DNA of 64,000 bases from Stictocephala bisonia (taxonomy: Eukaryota; Arthropoda; Insecta; Hemiptera; Membracidae), in assembly GCA_035578905.1 (NCBI GenBank), contig JAQJVL010000739.1:1-64000 (forward strand). Reading direction: 5' to 3'. Below the pieces are notes generated by a model that was given only the letters and a program-made list of their open reading frames with translations, did not search any database and had not been told where the DNA came from. The number at the start of each line of letters is the position of its first letter. Position 1 is the first letter of the stretch. Of this stretch, positions 47,004-58,964 are shown in pieces. A program made the translations under genes and the position numbers.

Positions 47004-47595
47004 ATGGAAGCTGTCACTAATACAATTGATTTGTTGACAGGGTTGGTAACTCCCGAAGGCCTGCTTATGGACAACCTCAGCTTGTCCTCTCCGGCGCCGG
47101 CTCTGTCTTCAGGAGAGGAGGATGCGCTGCTTCGGTCTAAGGATGAGAGTTCTCAGGGTAATCTCCAGAAGACGGATATGGGTGGTCCGCCTAAGAAGAG
47201 GATTCCCCGAGGCCAACTCCAAAGACTTCGGAAGGAGTCTCGCCAGAGGCGAGAGAATCCTTTCGAAGGCAGAGAGGCAACAAGCTTGGGAGGAGAAGCA
47301 CGGTGCGAGGAACAAGCCGTCAAGTACGTCTGGCTCTTCAGGGGGCCAAGATGACAAGACAGCCCCCTCGCGGGTAGCTACTTCCACAATCAGCTAGCAG
47401 GCTTTGTCCTCTGTCACCTCCAAAGGTCCCAGAGTGAGGAGATCGCATTCGCAACTGACACCGGAGGAGCTTGGAGGTGAGAAGAGTGCTGAGCTTCAAT
47501 GCAACACAAAGTCCTTTGCTGAGAAGTTGTGGGTGGAAAAGCTGGCCGTTGTCAGGCAAGAGCACCCCGCACAGCTTCTGACGGAGAAATACTGT
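47004..47595 (+). pseudogene. Retroelement ORF1-like pseudogene
   Basis: It opens at ATG 47004 with MEAVTNTIDLLTGLV. After basic PKKRIPRGQLQRLRK, a frameshift (about 47200-47260) moves the coding signal to the frame of 47122-47397 (LSKAERQQAWEEKHGARNKP, then a Ser/Gly-rich GSSGGQDDKT linker). A TAG at 47395 interrupts it, and it continues as SHSQLTPEELGGEKSAE...QLLTEK before being cut off by the minisatellite at 47596. Charged, Ser/Pro-rich and without catalytic motifs, it resembles the gag-like ORF1 of insect LINEs. The identification rests on style and context. Confidence 0.45.
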
Positions 47596-47700
47596 GCGGG
47601 CGGGTGGGTTAGTTCACCGTACCTGTATGGGTGGGCGGGTGGGTTAGTTCACCGTACCTGTATGAGTGGGCGGGTGGATTAGTTCATCCGTACGTGTATA
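47596..47700 (+). repeat. G-rich minisatellite fragment, 3 units
   Basis: About three units of GTGGGCGGGTGGGTTAGTTC plus ACCGTACCTGTAT (roughly 35 bp). This is the fourth location of the 36-bp family, here directly fused to the ORF1-like remnant. Confidence 0.88.
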
Positions 47701-47709
47701 CCTTAATTT

Positions 47710-48202
47710 CAGCGGCGTATTTCACGTTTTGCCGCCTAGGGGATATAGCGGCTATCTGCCGCCCCCCCCCCCTTTTGTGTGTATCATAGCTAATGTTGTA
47801 CTAAAAACTTAGTAGGTAGTAGGTATCAACATAAGCTGAACACTATAAGTTAAAACCAATTTATTTTAATCGTGTTATTAATTGAAATGTTAGTGGTGGT
47901 ACATACGTCTTCCTCTTCCCCGGATCCGCCTATCAACAAAAGTACACAACTTCTGCCGCTCTCGCTCTATACATACATTCATAACACAGTTAGATGTGAA
48001 AAGAAAAGAAAGAAAAGATGACAGCCGTAACTTGATAATATTTTGTAAAGAACAGTGCTTTGTACTTGACATTGACGCCCTTAATTTTCAAATATTCTCA
48101 AAATACCATTACATGCCTGGTAACTTCCAACTCCTTTGCCGCCCCCTAAATTCTGCCGCCCTGGGCTACAGCCCCTATAGCCCCCCCGTAAATACGCCAC
48201 TG
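47710..48202. mobile_element. Non-autonomous hAT element, 493 bp
   Basis: The left end CAGCGGCGTATTT and the right end (reverse complement CAGTGGCGTATTT) are flanked by a perfect 8-bp duplication CTTAATTT (47702-47709 and 48203-48210). Subterminal C-rich tracts (GCCGCCCCCC and AGCCCCCCC) mirror each other. The interior frames on either strand lack transposase motifs. It is a different family from the one at 1333-2111. Confidence 0.92.
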
Positions 48203-48210
48203 CTTAATTT

Positions 48211-49574
48211 GTATTTATGATAAAATACGTATATTTATTTATTTCCTCTATGTAAATATATAATAATAAAGTAAAAGCAAGAGAGTCAGGGGCAAGCATC
48301 ATTGAAGGTTTTAGTTAAAAATTACTAAATTTTCCCTGCGAATAAGATCAAAACAGTAAAATTTTGATCAATGTATCTATCATAATATAAAAAAATGAGT
48401 GGATTACAAAAATAAATGTAATCCACATGGATGGTTTGTCAATTTTTCACAATGATACAGAACTGAATAAAATTTTTGTATTAAGCCTATAAATATTTTT
48501 GATAGTCTAAAGGCAATTTGCAAAATATTACAAATGCCTTTAGAATATCATAAATATTTTAATTGAACACTTTTTATTTTCCTGTATTTTGCATTCAAGA
48601 ATTATGAAGCTGATTTGAGGCAGGCAAGTCATTTATTTAGTTTTTTCCCAAGAAATTGCAGTTGACTTTTTTGATTATTTTTTTCAGAATTTAAATTTGT
48701 TTTTCAGTAGAGGAAATGTGTTGCAAGGTGATACTAAAGGCTAAACAGTCAACTTTAATATTGACTACATAAGTTGACGAGTTGAACTGTGTTATATACT
48801 ATTTTGTTGTCCTCATTCCTGAATTATTTTGTTTAAATCACCATTAAATAGTAAAGGTAAATTGTGGAGTCAAGTTTTATTTAAAATAGTTTAGTAATTT
48901 CCTTCATAAATTTTACTTTTGATTTAGTGTCAGTTAGATCTTCCCCTATCAAGTTTTGAGATCCACACTTGCAAAGTTTGGAAGAGATTCTGGGTCAGTG
49001 GAAAGTGGTAGAATTAAATTATTTTGGAATGTTTTTAGGGAATTTAGCAAGTTCCTTACGTTTTCCTGACTATTGTCATTTTCCATTAGCCAAATTACCA
49101 TTTTCTTTTTTTAAAACAAATACAGTGAAGTGGATTTTGATTCTTTTGAAGACATTTATTATTTTTAGTCTTAATCCAAAATTTCAAGTTGATTTTTTTG
49201 AATTGTTGAGTATGTTATTTGAAAAAAAGGTATTCAGTAATTTTTTAATTTATATAAAAACAATTGATTTTTCTCTGAATTTCAGGGTCTTCAAAATAAA
49301 TAATGAAAGAATGTACGAAGTTTATTCCTCTTAAATGCACAAGCCCACAGCTGACAAGTGAAGTTCAATTAAAAGAGAAGCAAAAATTTAAATAAATTTA
49401 TACAAACCACCAAATAATCAATAGTCAGAAACAATACATAAAGAGTGTTTAAAAACCCTTATAGTGTACTGCAGACTTTAACAGTCAAAATAAACAATGT
49501 ATTACTTATTAGATAACTATATAATGGCTGGAGGCTAACCAATGATGCTGAAACTAACATTTTTTTAGAATGTT
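48211..49574. other. AT-rich spacer
   Basis: A 121-codon frame (48969-49334) is rich in Phe/Leu/Ile/Lys, as expected of AT-rich DNA, and is not recognised. Confidence 0.4.
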
Positions 49575-49960
49575 ATGCTAAAACTGCAAGTAATCTCTTC
49601 TCATGAATACTACACAGACTTTTGTTCAAGTTCACGATCTCTAGAAGAATCGAATAACTTGGAACGGTTCTTCAGGCCATGTGACATTCATAAAAACCGT
49701 GGTATTCATGACAGGAACGATTTTGATATCTGCGTGAATTCATATTGTTCAATCATTTCCCAAGCCTAGATGGAACTTTAATAAAGCTGATTGAGAGGCC
49801 TTTGCAACAAGGCTTTAAGATGGCATTAAGACCATTCCACTGTTCATAAAGAATTATGATTTCACAAGTCTTGTGTCCATTGCAAAGGCATGTGTGAAAA
49901 GAATGCATGCCAATATGGTGTAGAGAATATGAGAATCTATATTAGGAGTTTAAGAACACA
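49575..49960 (+). pseudogene. LINE fragment, endonuclease-RT linker
   Basis: FPKPRWNFNKAD (about 49758-49793) is a hallmark of the linker between endonuclease and RT in an arthropod jockey/CR1-like family. It is preceded by decayed endonuclease C-terminal sequence and followed by a stop-ridden continuation. Related pieces lie at 54240-54830, 55560-56200 and 62755-63290. Confidence 0.6.
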
Positions 49961-50061
49961 AAAACTTCTTAAGCTAGTCACTTGTTTCATCCTCTCGATA
50001 ATATTAGAATAATGTAATGGATAAACATAACAGAAAACCTATTCACAGCAACCGATAAGTT

Positions 50062-50247
50062 ATGTCATTAATCTGGAAATTTTCTACTGGTAATTACACT
50101 GGCCCACATCCAAGACCTAACTACATATCAAAATGCCTTGTTGGATATAAATTTATGACAAAAAGTTATGAAGATGAAATAAGATTTAAGAAGAGTCAAG
50201 AGGGACTGTCAAGAGACATGTCTTCAAACATAAACAAAAAAGGTTGA
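50062..50247 (+). repeat. Direct repeat 1 encoding GNYTGPHPRP-type peptide
   Basis: About 150 bp (from 50090) is nearly identical to 51390-51545. It reads through as GNYTGPHPRPNYISKCLVGY, then FMTKSYEDEIRFKKSQE. Differences between the copies are mostly single bases. The origin is unknown; it may be an exon-like piece of the transposon that also supplied the minus-strand pseudogene between the two copies. Confidence 0.6.
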
Positions 50248-50435
50248 AATAAAAATCCATACAAGTTTTAAAACTGGTGATAAATGGAGGAGGTAGCTAG
50301 AAGAAGGGCCTAAAGACTAAAATGATGTTTGTGGAAAATCAAGTTTGAATGTTAAATTTTTATGGTGAATTTTATTCATTTACATGTGAAAAGTATAGTT
50401 CTGTTAAGTAGGAATAAATATGAGAAGATCCATTT

Positions 50436-51318
50436 CTAATAAATATGGGAAAATATGATAAAACATAATGATTCATTCCTTATTACAATAATATAACCAT
50501 TTAAATAATGATACTCATAGGCCCTATACCTACTGCTTTCTTCCTTCAAGTAAGGATATAAGTTCTTAATATCACTGATTTTCGCTTTTTTTAGTTTAGT
50601 AGGAGGGGCTTTTTCAATGTTCAGTTCAGGCTCAAATCCACTTCTAAATTTGAAAGGAGTAAATACAATTGTGTATGTCTTTGAAGCTAAGATACATCCT
50701 GTTCTACTATATTTAAGCAAGGTCTACTGTTGAATTTTAAATTTGACAGGTTTATTGACTGGGACTTTAAGAAAGAAAGGTTCCAATGTTTTACCCAAAT
50801 CATAAATGATTTAAGTGTCATTTACTAACACAAAGCAAGAAGGGTTTTTGCGACACTTTTCAATGTGCTCGAAATACACATCAGGGGTTTCAACTTCCTG
50901 TTTTTTAAGGCTATTTCTCAAAACAACGAAGTTCCTATCGCACTGCCCAAAGGAGTGTCCTATCACTGGATAATTTGAAGGATTTCAGCATAAACGACTC
51001 AGCATATTGAAGACTTTTTGCCATAAACGAGCAAAACCGCATCAATTTTGCGTTTTTATTTTTTCGCCTGCAGTATCTGACAAAAGTACAACTTTTAAAA
51101 ATTAGGGTACTCTTTGTCTAAAACTTTAATCAAAAAGAGGCTACAGTAGTGGCTCCCTTTTTGGACTCGGACTCAAGAAAATTATACAAATATGAAGAAT
51201 CATCATTTTGGTGATGAATATTAAAGACATAAAGCCACAAAAGCCTTTTATAAAATTTATTGTTTGTAGCCAGTTTAGGAAGTTGCAGGTTTTGTGCATA
51301 GTCAAATTCTAAGACCAT
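50436..51318 (-). pseudogene. DUF7869-like transposon-associated protein, pseudogene
   Basis: On the minus strand the order is LQLPKLATNNKFYKRLLWLY then FNIHH and WLE-like FLESESKKGA (51318-51130), a decayed SDTAG segment (about 51080), NYPVIGHSFGQCDRNF (about 50975) and CRKNPSCF (about 50850). A final open stretch follows (50720-50436). This order (WLY-F, SD-GGQN, GHS-D-F) is that of the DUF7869 domain in large unclassified insect repeat proteins, thought to be nuclease/transposase-like. Several stops and frameshifts are present, and the GQNKN core is lost. The call is from memory of the motif order, so moderate confidence. Confidence 0.55.
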
Positions 51319-51389
51319 GGTCTCATTTCAGTTTTTAGTTTCAGCTATGCAGCTACATTTCATTTTAAAAAGTCTTGCTGCTTTTTTTT

Positions 51390-51577
51390 ATCATTCTGGT
51401 AATTACACTGGCCCACATCCAAGACCTAAGTACTTATCAAAATGCCTTGTTGGATATAAATTTATGACAAAAAGTTATAAAGACGAAATAAGATTTAAGA
51501 AGAGTCAAGAGGAACTGTCAAGAGGCAAGTCTTCAGTCATAACCAAAAATGTTGAAATAAAATTTTTTAACTGGTGA
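51390..51577 (+). repeat. Direct repeat 2 encoding GNYTGPHPRP-type peptide
   Basis: Second copy of the 50090-50240 segment, in the same orientation, on the other side of the minus-strand pseudogene. It encodes GNYTGPHPRPKYLSKCLVGY and continues to KSQEELSRGK. Confidence 0.6.
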
Positions 51578-54235
51578 TAAATTGTACCAATTTTGAGAGT
51601 GCCATTTGGTTAAAAAAATTACAATACAATTTGCTATCAATTAGATAATTAAATTAAACATTTCATAGAGGCATATTTTGACTTTATCACTGTTTGTTGG
51701 ATATTTTAACCCATATATGACTAGGCCTATTTATTGCATATTCTATACTGCTATAAAATTCTTTCATACCATACATAGAAAATTACTTTTTTGAAATCAG
51801 TTTTAACTCATGTTTAAAATTTTCGTAGGTTAAGGCTATTTTTAAAATATTTGTTTTAGACCTGACCTTCAAGAAACAAATACTCTCTTAAACTTTTCTC
51901 TACCTATATATACATCATCACTGTTGGTTAGGCATCATTTAACAACTTTAACTTATGGTGGCCATTTCCTTCCACAAAATAAAAAAAAAAAAACCAAAAA
52001 CATTTGTTTTTCTTTCAATGATTCAGTCCGTAATAATACTCATAATGCAAGAATTGTTTTTAAGAATATTTCTGACATGGGTTAAAACATGTTTTTGTAA
52101 TTGTAACGGACAGGATGCTCTGAGGAAGTATGACCTGACATATTAATTTCGATACAGAATTTCTGCTCAATTCTTGAATGAAGGTTATTAATAAAAAAAA
52201 AACTTGTTTCATTTTATTAATAACCAAAAAAATAGTTATAGGCATTTAACTTTAATAACCAAAAAAAGACTTAAATGCCAAAAAAGAGTTATAGGCCTTT
52301 AACAATGCCTATAACTCTTTAGAGATACAAAATTCCATTTTCTTGATATTAATTATTTTTCCATGTAACGGACGGGACACTCCTGTGTAACGAACGGGAC
52401 AAGTTCACTTTAACTTGTTTTATAGTCCTTAATTCTTGCAATTTCAAAGTTTTTAAGTGGTTATCTTTAGGCCTAAATCAATAAAGTATTAGTTAAGAAA
52501 ACAAAAAGTTCAATTTTAATAGTATAAATAAATTACAAAGTAAAAGAAACTATTTTTACTGACTTTTTCATTAATTTAGACTAAATTTTATTGTAAAAAC
52601 ACTGAATATTTTACATCTCAACAAGAAGGGCTTTGTACCCTTACCCTTAAAATGTTTAGTAAGTGCAAGTATAGAAGGTAAATTTACATAATATTTAAAA
52701 ACGCACAGATTATGTTGCATCTTTGAAACAGGTAATTTGTAATCAGTGTGGATTTGATACAATTTTCTTTTAGAAACATTACAATCTTTGTTATCTACTT
52801 TGACAAGTTCTTATGCTTCATTAATAGTAAATAAAATGTGCTTTTTTTGTTCCAGGCTACGTTTCCCAGTATATATATTTTTCAGATTTTGTCCCTCTTT
52901 TTCCTAATTTTTTATTTGGATTTTTTCCTGTTGCTTCATGACAAATGTTATTTCTTTCCTATTAATTATTACTTTTCCATTCAAATTAATCCAACACTTT
53001 ATTAACATCTTATACCTTTGTGTTATACTTAATCAAGATTGGTTTTTATTTGTTTATTTATTCTTTTATACTAAGTGACTATTATTGTGTTAATTTCTGT
53101 TTACTTTTGATAATTTTGGACTCAATTCTGAAATTTTTGTTATTAAGATTATTATTACAAATCATCAATATTAGATACTTTGGAGTAGTGCTAATCTTAA
53201 TTAAGCCTTATGTTTTGTAGAAATGGTAAATGATCTACATGAAAGTCATTATGAAATTCAATGCAGCTAATAAGCTTCTTTATCTAGATCAAAACTGATG
53301 ATCCTCCTTAAATCTCTACTAAATGCTAGTTTTTTATAAGTTATATTTTCAATTGATATTTCTAGTATACTTAAACTTACCAATTTTCATATGTCAGGCG
53401 TTTTAGGCAATGAATTTCTTAATCATCGTCACTAGGAAACTGTCATGTAAGTTCCCAAATCTTTAACAAACATACAAAACAACTTGACCTACACGACTAA
53501 AATAAACCTTTCCCAGGATTGCAAAGTATACAAACGGCAATGCAGACGAAAAGTGTTAGCAGAAGCTTTTTGCCAGCTGTAAATAATAGCGCTCAAACAC
53601 AGCTGACAAATTGATTTTAAGCAACCGACGCAAAGGATAACCCAATATCGTCTTACAATCCCAATCCTATATATATAGCTTAACATATGTGAAATATACA
53701 TCAAATAAAAAAAGCGTATTTATTTACCTCTTTGTAATGACATATATATGCACTTTTTTATATTTACTGCACACGAAAATATATAATTGACAGGCCTATT
53801 TATAGTACTGCATATAATATCAAATAAGGTCTAATTAAATTAAGCTAAGATCCAGAATGCAAGGCATGTGCCCCACCTGATTTGAACAGTTAAACCTGAA
53901 TATAATGGCTATTTATGTTTATATAATCTCCAAACTCTAAATTACATGCCCTAAATTTGCAAATAAAGTATAAGGCACTCTTATTTGGTAGGGAATGCTG
54001 ATTTAATAGTCATAAATTTACTGTTGCAAGAGAGCGTCAAATACAGCTTATATACACTATCTTATTTCTCACTATTATCATAGACCTTCTATCAAATATT
54101 TTACCCATTGTCAGTTTCGAGAGTGGTAATTACCGAGCTAAAATATGGATTGTTTAAATGGTTGTATATTCATTAATTAAAAAAAAAAAAAATGCAAAGT
54201 GATCCCTTGTAACAAAGCTAAGTCCAATCCATCCA
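51578..54235. other. AT-rich spacer with small hairpin and motif repeat
   Basis: A perfect 14-bp stem AAAGAGTTATAGGC / GCCTATAACTCTTT (52283-52320, 10-base loop) is present. TGTAACGGACGGGACA-type motifs recur at about 52101, 52364 and 52387. None of the short frames (for example 52571-52762 minus, 53020-53220) is recognised. Confidence 0.4.
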
Positions 54236-54239
54236 TAAG

Positions 54240-54830
54240 ATCGTCTCACTAATTCTGTGTACGCTTGCTAATCTCTCCGTAAAAGAGCGTAGGTGACACT
54301 CTGTAACTTTATAATCCATTGTTTGGATAGACTCCCCGCAATCACATGACTGATCTAGTGTCAATCACCATTTATACTTCCAGTAATTGCATCTGCCAAC
54401 GCCAGTTCGGAAATGATTCAAGAGTGTCCACTTCCTATAGGGAGGTTCATCCCACCTACATGTATTGACGGATCGTTAATAAGGAACTTATTATGTCCAT
54501 CAAAACTGTTCACGCTACGGCCCAGTTGGTATTGGGCGAGAAGTTTGATCTACTCAAATGGAAAGCAGTACGTAGAGATGGGTTTCGAGATTATAAACAA
54601 CCGTTCTGACATGGGCAGTCCTGTATAATGGGGAGGTGTGGGGCATTCAAGACCTTATTGAAATCTTTGAGTAGTGTCTCCTGACGTCTTATCTCTGGAG
54701 GAGCTATGTTGCACAGCACCGGGAGCCAAGGAAGTGGAGTTGACACGAGAGTACCACTAATAGCTCTCATGACCCCCCCGGTGTGTGATGTTGTTCGTGT
54801 CCACAGCAATTCTTTAAAGCTGTACATACA
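54240..54830 (-). pseudogene. LINE C-terminal fragment, minus strand
   Basis: The minus strand gives MRAISGTLVSTPLPWLPVLC and then APPEIRRQE (54770-54670), the conserved block after the RT domain of an arthropod jockey/CR1-like LINE. A decayed zinc-finger-like C-terminus follows towards 54240, including GGMNLP (about 54450). It belongs to the same family as 62755-63290, which is in the opposite orientation. A stop and a frameshift separate the two blocks. Confidence 0.75.
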
Positions 54831-55555
54831 CCCTAGGTAGTTCTAAACGTGCAACAAATTTGGTAGCTGGACTGTCACGATTTTGTGATCTCCCAGCTAT
54901 GGCAGCTACCACAAACACACACACACGCGCGTGCGCACAATTTAAAGTATACCCATGACTGAGGTATGTCGCCGGAAGTTCCTCAACTTTAGTGTCAGTG
55001 AGTCAGTCTGTCATTCATGTGTCACTACATCGAGCTTTATAGTTTACTGTATACATGGTGCATTGTATACAGATAACTAAATCAGAATTAATTGTACTGT
55101 TGTTAAGCTATACAGTAATGAAGAAATTTAAGATTTACTAGGCTATATAAAATTAGATAGTCAATATTTGCACCAGACATAAAAAAGCTTACCTCAAGCA
55201 ACACTGTAACATATTAAATAAACATAAATAATTGTACAAATCATGAGAACATTGACCATTATAATTTAAAGCTACTAATAGTAAATAAGTATAGTTAAGT
55301 ATTACACAATTATTAATAACAATACATAATTGTGCCTATAATAATAAAAAACAATATTATAATTGAACATAGCTGACCTACATAGAAACATGCTTATGGT
55401 TAGCGATCGATTCAAAACTGATTAGATATTAGATAATTCATGATCCTCTGAAATGTGATCTCCCCTTCTCAGTGCCAGCAAAATTAATTATAAAGATATA
55501 GTTTCTTTTTGAATATCTGTCATTTTAATGCGAAGAGTTTGAGTGTTTAGATAAA
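54831..55555. other. AT-rich spacer with a CA/CG microsatellite
   Basis: A short (CA)n(CG)n tract at about 54912-54938. No gene. Confidence 0.4.
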
Positions 55556-56200
55556 GTTATCTTTGAAAACAGCGTTGATATTCTTGCTCTTCAAGACGAA
55601 CTAGAAAATAGTGGAAGAGGCAACATCTCAGGTTATAGACTAAGACTGGTGAAGACTATTGGACATACAGCTTATGGTGCAGCAACGTACTTGAAGCTTG
55701 GCGTTGATCAAATTAAATCCGGACACAAAAGTATTTTCATAATTATAGTAAAAGTGTCAGACACTTACTATCAGAATGTGGTATGTGTACAAACCACTCA
55801 ATACCTTGTAATCAGACGTAATATTTCTAGTTTTCTAACTCCTTGTTATGTATGTTGGGGACGCTCTTCATAGAACATAGAACAACGAAAATATCAGAAA
55901 CCTAACCTACTGAGCTGAAACTGAGAACTTATTTCTTGAATTTGTTGCTAAAGATAAGTACTATCTCCTCAGCTCGTTGGCTACGTGATTATTCCTCGGA
56001 CTTATGCTTCTGTACCATTGGACAATCTTAAAACCCCTAAAAATTAAGTTAAGTGTTCTTGGTGCCTTCTCCCATTCACAACACAGGCCTGTTTTGTATC
56101 TGTAGGAATTCAGGTTCCCTATTCCTGTTCAACCTCTTCCTCGACCTAGATGGGCTTTTAACAAAGCTGACTATAAGGCCTTTAAAATGGAATGAAAAAT
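55556..56200 (+). pseudogene. LINE endonuclease fragment
   Basis: In one open frame, VDILALQDELEN (ALQE-type, position of the catalytic Glu, here Asp) is followed by ISGYRL and AYGAATYLKLGVD, matching the N-terminal half of an APE-type LINE endonuclease (55572-55810). After a gap, PLPRPRWAFNKADYKAF (about 56136-56185) is the endonuclease-RT linker seen also at 49.76 kb. The intervening GDFN core is missing, so the copy is internally deleted and dead. Confidence 0.65.
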
Positions 56201-57555
56201 GACTTTATTGTACACATAATTGGTTCAAACTAAAAAAGTCCTCTTTTACACCTACCTAACCATTACATTAGGCTTGAAGTGGGTAAATACAAAAGGAAAC
56301 CTTTATTGTTTATTTAATTAATGCACAGTAATCATAATTAATGTACATATACTTACAGTAAAATTTAAATTTAGTTTTAAGCTCGATGTAGTCACTCACT
56401 GAAACTAAATGTTAAGGCACTTCCCGGCATCATACCCAAATAATGTGAATGGTGGATTGAAGCCCTTAGTCTGACACTTCCAGATAAAGTCACAGCAGTT
56501 GACGTTTTCACTCATGAACAAAATAGTGACTTTTTTATCCAAACAATGGTTCCAATGCATTTCTTTTGATAAGTTCAAAAATTAGTATTTTCGACCTTAT
56601 CTGTCCCTAATTTAGGTAATGTTAAAGTGGCCAGACAGAGGGTGTGGACGTGTAACAGTAATACTAAACCCCCTAAAGAATTACGTAACGCTGTCACCGA
56701 CCCCCCTCCAATTTTATTTTTCACCCACTTTCATGGATATTTTGATTTATTATAAAGTAATTGTTTTGTTTTTCCGTTTGTTTTCTAATGGGGATAATAT
56801 ATTACTCTACTAACTTTAAAAAATCTTGTATTTTAGGGAAAAACGATCAAAAATTTTGTGAGTGAGTCCAAACGAAATGTTGAGGTTTAATAGTTATGTA
56901 AAGATACGCAGAACCCACCCCCACCATAAAGATGCATAACGCAGCTGAAAAATCCCCCTTTCCCCATCAGGCGTTTCGTAATTTAGAGACGGCCACCTCG
57001 TTCGAAAAGTATTCGATTAAAATTTTAAAAACTTAACAGGTGTGCATGTGTAACAGATGTGCACCTTATATCTGAATTTCAATTTAAAAAAGTACAAAAT
57101 TTGGGATATTCAGGGCCCAAAACTAAAATGTTAAAAAATGTAGAGTTTGTTTATTTTGATTTTGTCCACTTAAGGGGAGTATATATTAAAGTTAATTTTT
57201 CCTTACATAAAACTAGATTTTAAAAAGGGAGTAAATAATGATAGGTTACTAGCCCAAAAACCAAAATATTTCTTTGAAAAAAAAAAAAAAAAAAATGGGC
57301 AATACTAAAATAAATCATCCAAGGTGGGTATTAAACTACACGTTTTTATATCCTAAATCCAAATATACCAATGTTTGAAGAAACAAAGCTTATAGGCCCT
57401 GCACTCAGAAAAAGTTCCAAAACAAAATAAATAAATAAAAATATAAAATAAATTAAAGGTAATCTTCTTTTGATTGCTAATATACTATCATATTTCGGGG
57501 AATAGTATGTTTCTGAGCTCCACTGAGAAAAAAAAAATACATGATGCAGTTTCCT
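56201..57555. other. AT-rich spacer
   Basis: An A run at 57278-57294. A mirrored-looking pair of C-rich patches lies at about 56670-56710 and 56930-57000. No gene. Confidence 0.35.
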
Positions 57556-57775
57556 TTGGAAGCCGTCGGCCGAGATCCACAAATGGGTCTTTAGCCCACT
57601 GTCTCCTGGCAAGGCTGTAGGCCAAGCTTCCGAACGAGGCTGAAATACAAAAATAGAGTATTGATAAGTTTCTTGGCAAAGCCATAGGCCAAGCTTTTCC
57701 AAGAGGCTGGAAGACGAGATCTACAAATAAGGCTACAGGCAGAGTTTCATAGCGAGGCCGCAGGCCAAGCTCTTC
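57556..57775 (+). repeat. Degenerate ~60-bp repeat, 3-4 copies
   Basis: The module GGCAAGGCTGTAGGCCAAGC...GAGGCTG recurs near 57606, 57674 and 57725, with partial flanking matches (GAGATCCACAAATGGG / GAGATCTACAAATAAGG). Frames on the minus strand here are repeat by-products. Confidence 0.6.
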
Positions 57776-57852
57776 TCATGAGCGTAGCACACGAAGCATG
57801 CAGAGGCGTCCCCTAGTAATATATAGGAATACAAATAAATACTTTGGGGCGC

Positions 57853-58130
57853 CTGAAAAGTACCCCCCCCAGTAGAAGCATACGTCACAGCTGGGGGGGG
57901 GGGTACTTTTCCAGTCGCAAACACCCACGAACACTCCTCAAAGTGAGATTTCAGGTGTTTGTTAATTTTGAAACTATTAAATGATATATTATTATCATTG
58001 AAGGATATTACGTATTGAAGTAAGATGATAATTCAAAAATTAAGACCGTACTGGTTGGATTTGTGCTGACCGGAAAAGTACCCACAGCCCGTGGTGTACG
58101 GCCTAGAAAAGTAACCCCCCTCAGCTTGTT
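57853..58130. repeat. Cluster of GAAAAGTACCCCCC motifs in both orientations
   Basis: CTGAAAAGTACCCCCCCCAG (57857-57876) faces its reverse complement CTGGGGGGGGGGGTACTTTTCCAG (57891-57914), forming a 23-bp-loop hairpin. Further direct copies are GGAAAAGTACCCACAG (58072) and AGAAAAGTAACCCCCCTCAG (58112). They could be subterminal repeats of an unidentified DNA transposon. Confidence 0.6.
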
Positions 58131-58960
58131 GAGCGGACTGTATCAGGAATATTGAAGGCGTTTGCGGTTTGCGTTTTGTATTTGATGCTTCAGTACAGGG
58201 AATAGACATAATATCTGTTCTATTCTGTCTGCGTTGGTGTATTATGAATTCTAAATAACCTGAACGTTCCTTACTATTCAGAAAACATATAATTTTGTTT
58301 ACATAATCATGATCAACTAAGTTATCAGTTTATTATCATTCAATAACGATAATAGTTGTCTACCTTATGAAAATTAGTTAAGCATCATTAGTTTTATATT
58401 AGCATTATAGTTCAATTTCTTATGTAAGTTTAACAGGCTTTAACATAAAGATTGTAATTGTAATTTACCAATAATTATTCAAAATGGGCTGATATTCCGA
58501 AATCCAAGGAGAAAAACTTTACATATAACACCACAATAATTTGCATAGGTTCTTTAATTATATTCCATTCTATAAGAAGAATAAGAATAAGAATGTATTT
58601 ATTCCACCAATTTTAACAGAAGCAAAATACATGTATTTCTCTAGGAATTACTGTCATCCGTTTCCTGATAAGTGATGACAGCTCGGATTATATCAACTTT
58701 ATAATAACATTGAACAGTCAGAAAAAAAAAACCAACAACAGATATAATAATAAGCGGCTTGGCTTGCTGCAGTGTGCCGATCGAAACATTCCTTTTTTAT
58801 AGTAACAATTACTGATTAGTTATCGTTATCTATCTTGAGAAAATAAAAATTCACTATATTCTATTATTCATACAAAAAACCATGACATATGTCAGACATT
58901 TTTCAAGTTGTAGCGAATATGGTACTTAAGTGCAATCGAGTTTGATACTGTAATATTATA
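58131..58960. other. AT-rich spacer with a probable LINE tail
   Basis: On the minus strand 58735-58577 reads as a 3' UTR ending AATAAATACATTC(TTATTC)n, a typical LINE tail. The rest is AT-rich. Confidence 0.4.
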
Positions 58961-58964
58961 TCTT

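Noticed and set aside
48969..49334. 121-codon Phe/Leu-rich frame as a membrane protein
   Set aside because: The composition simply reflects T-rich DNA; no start context or domain.
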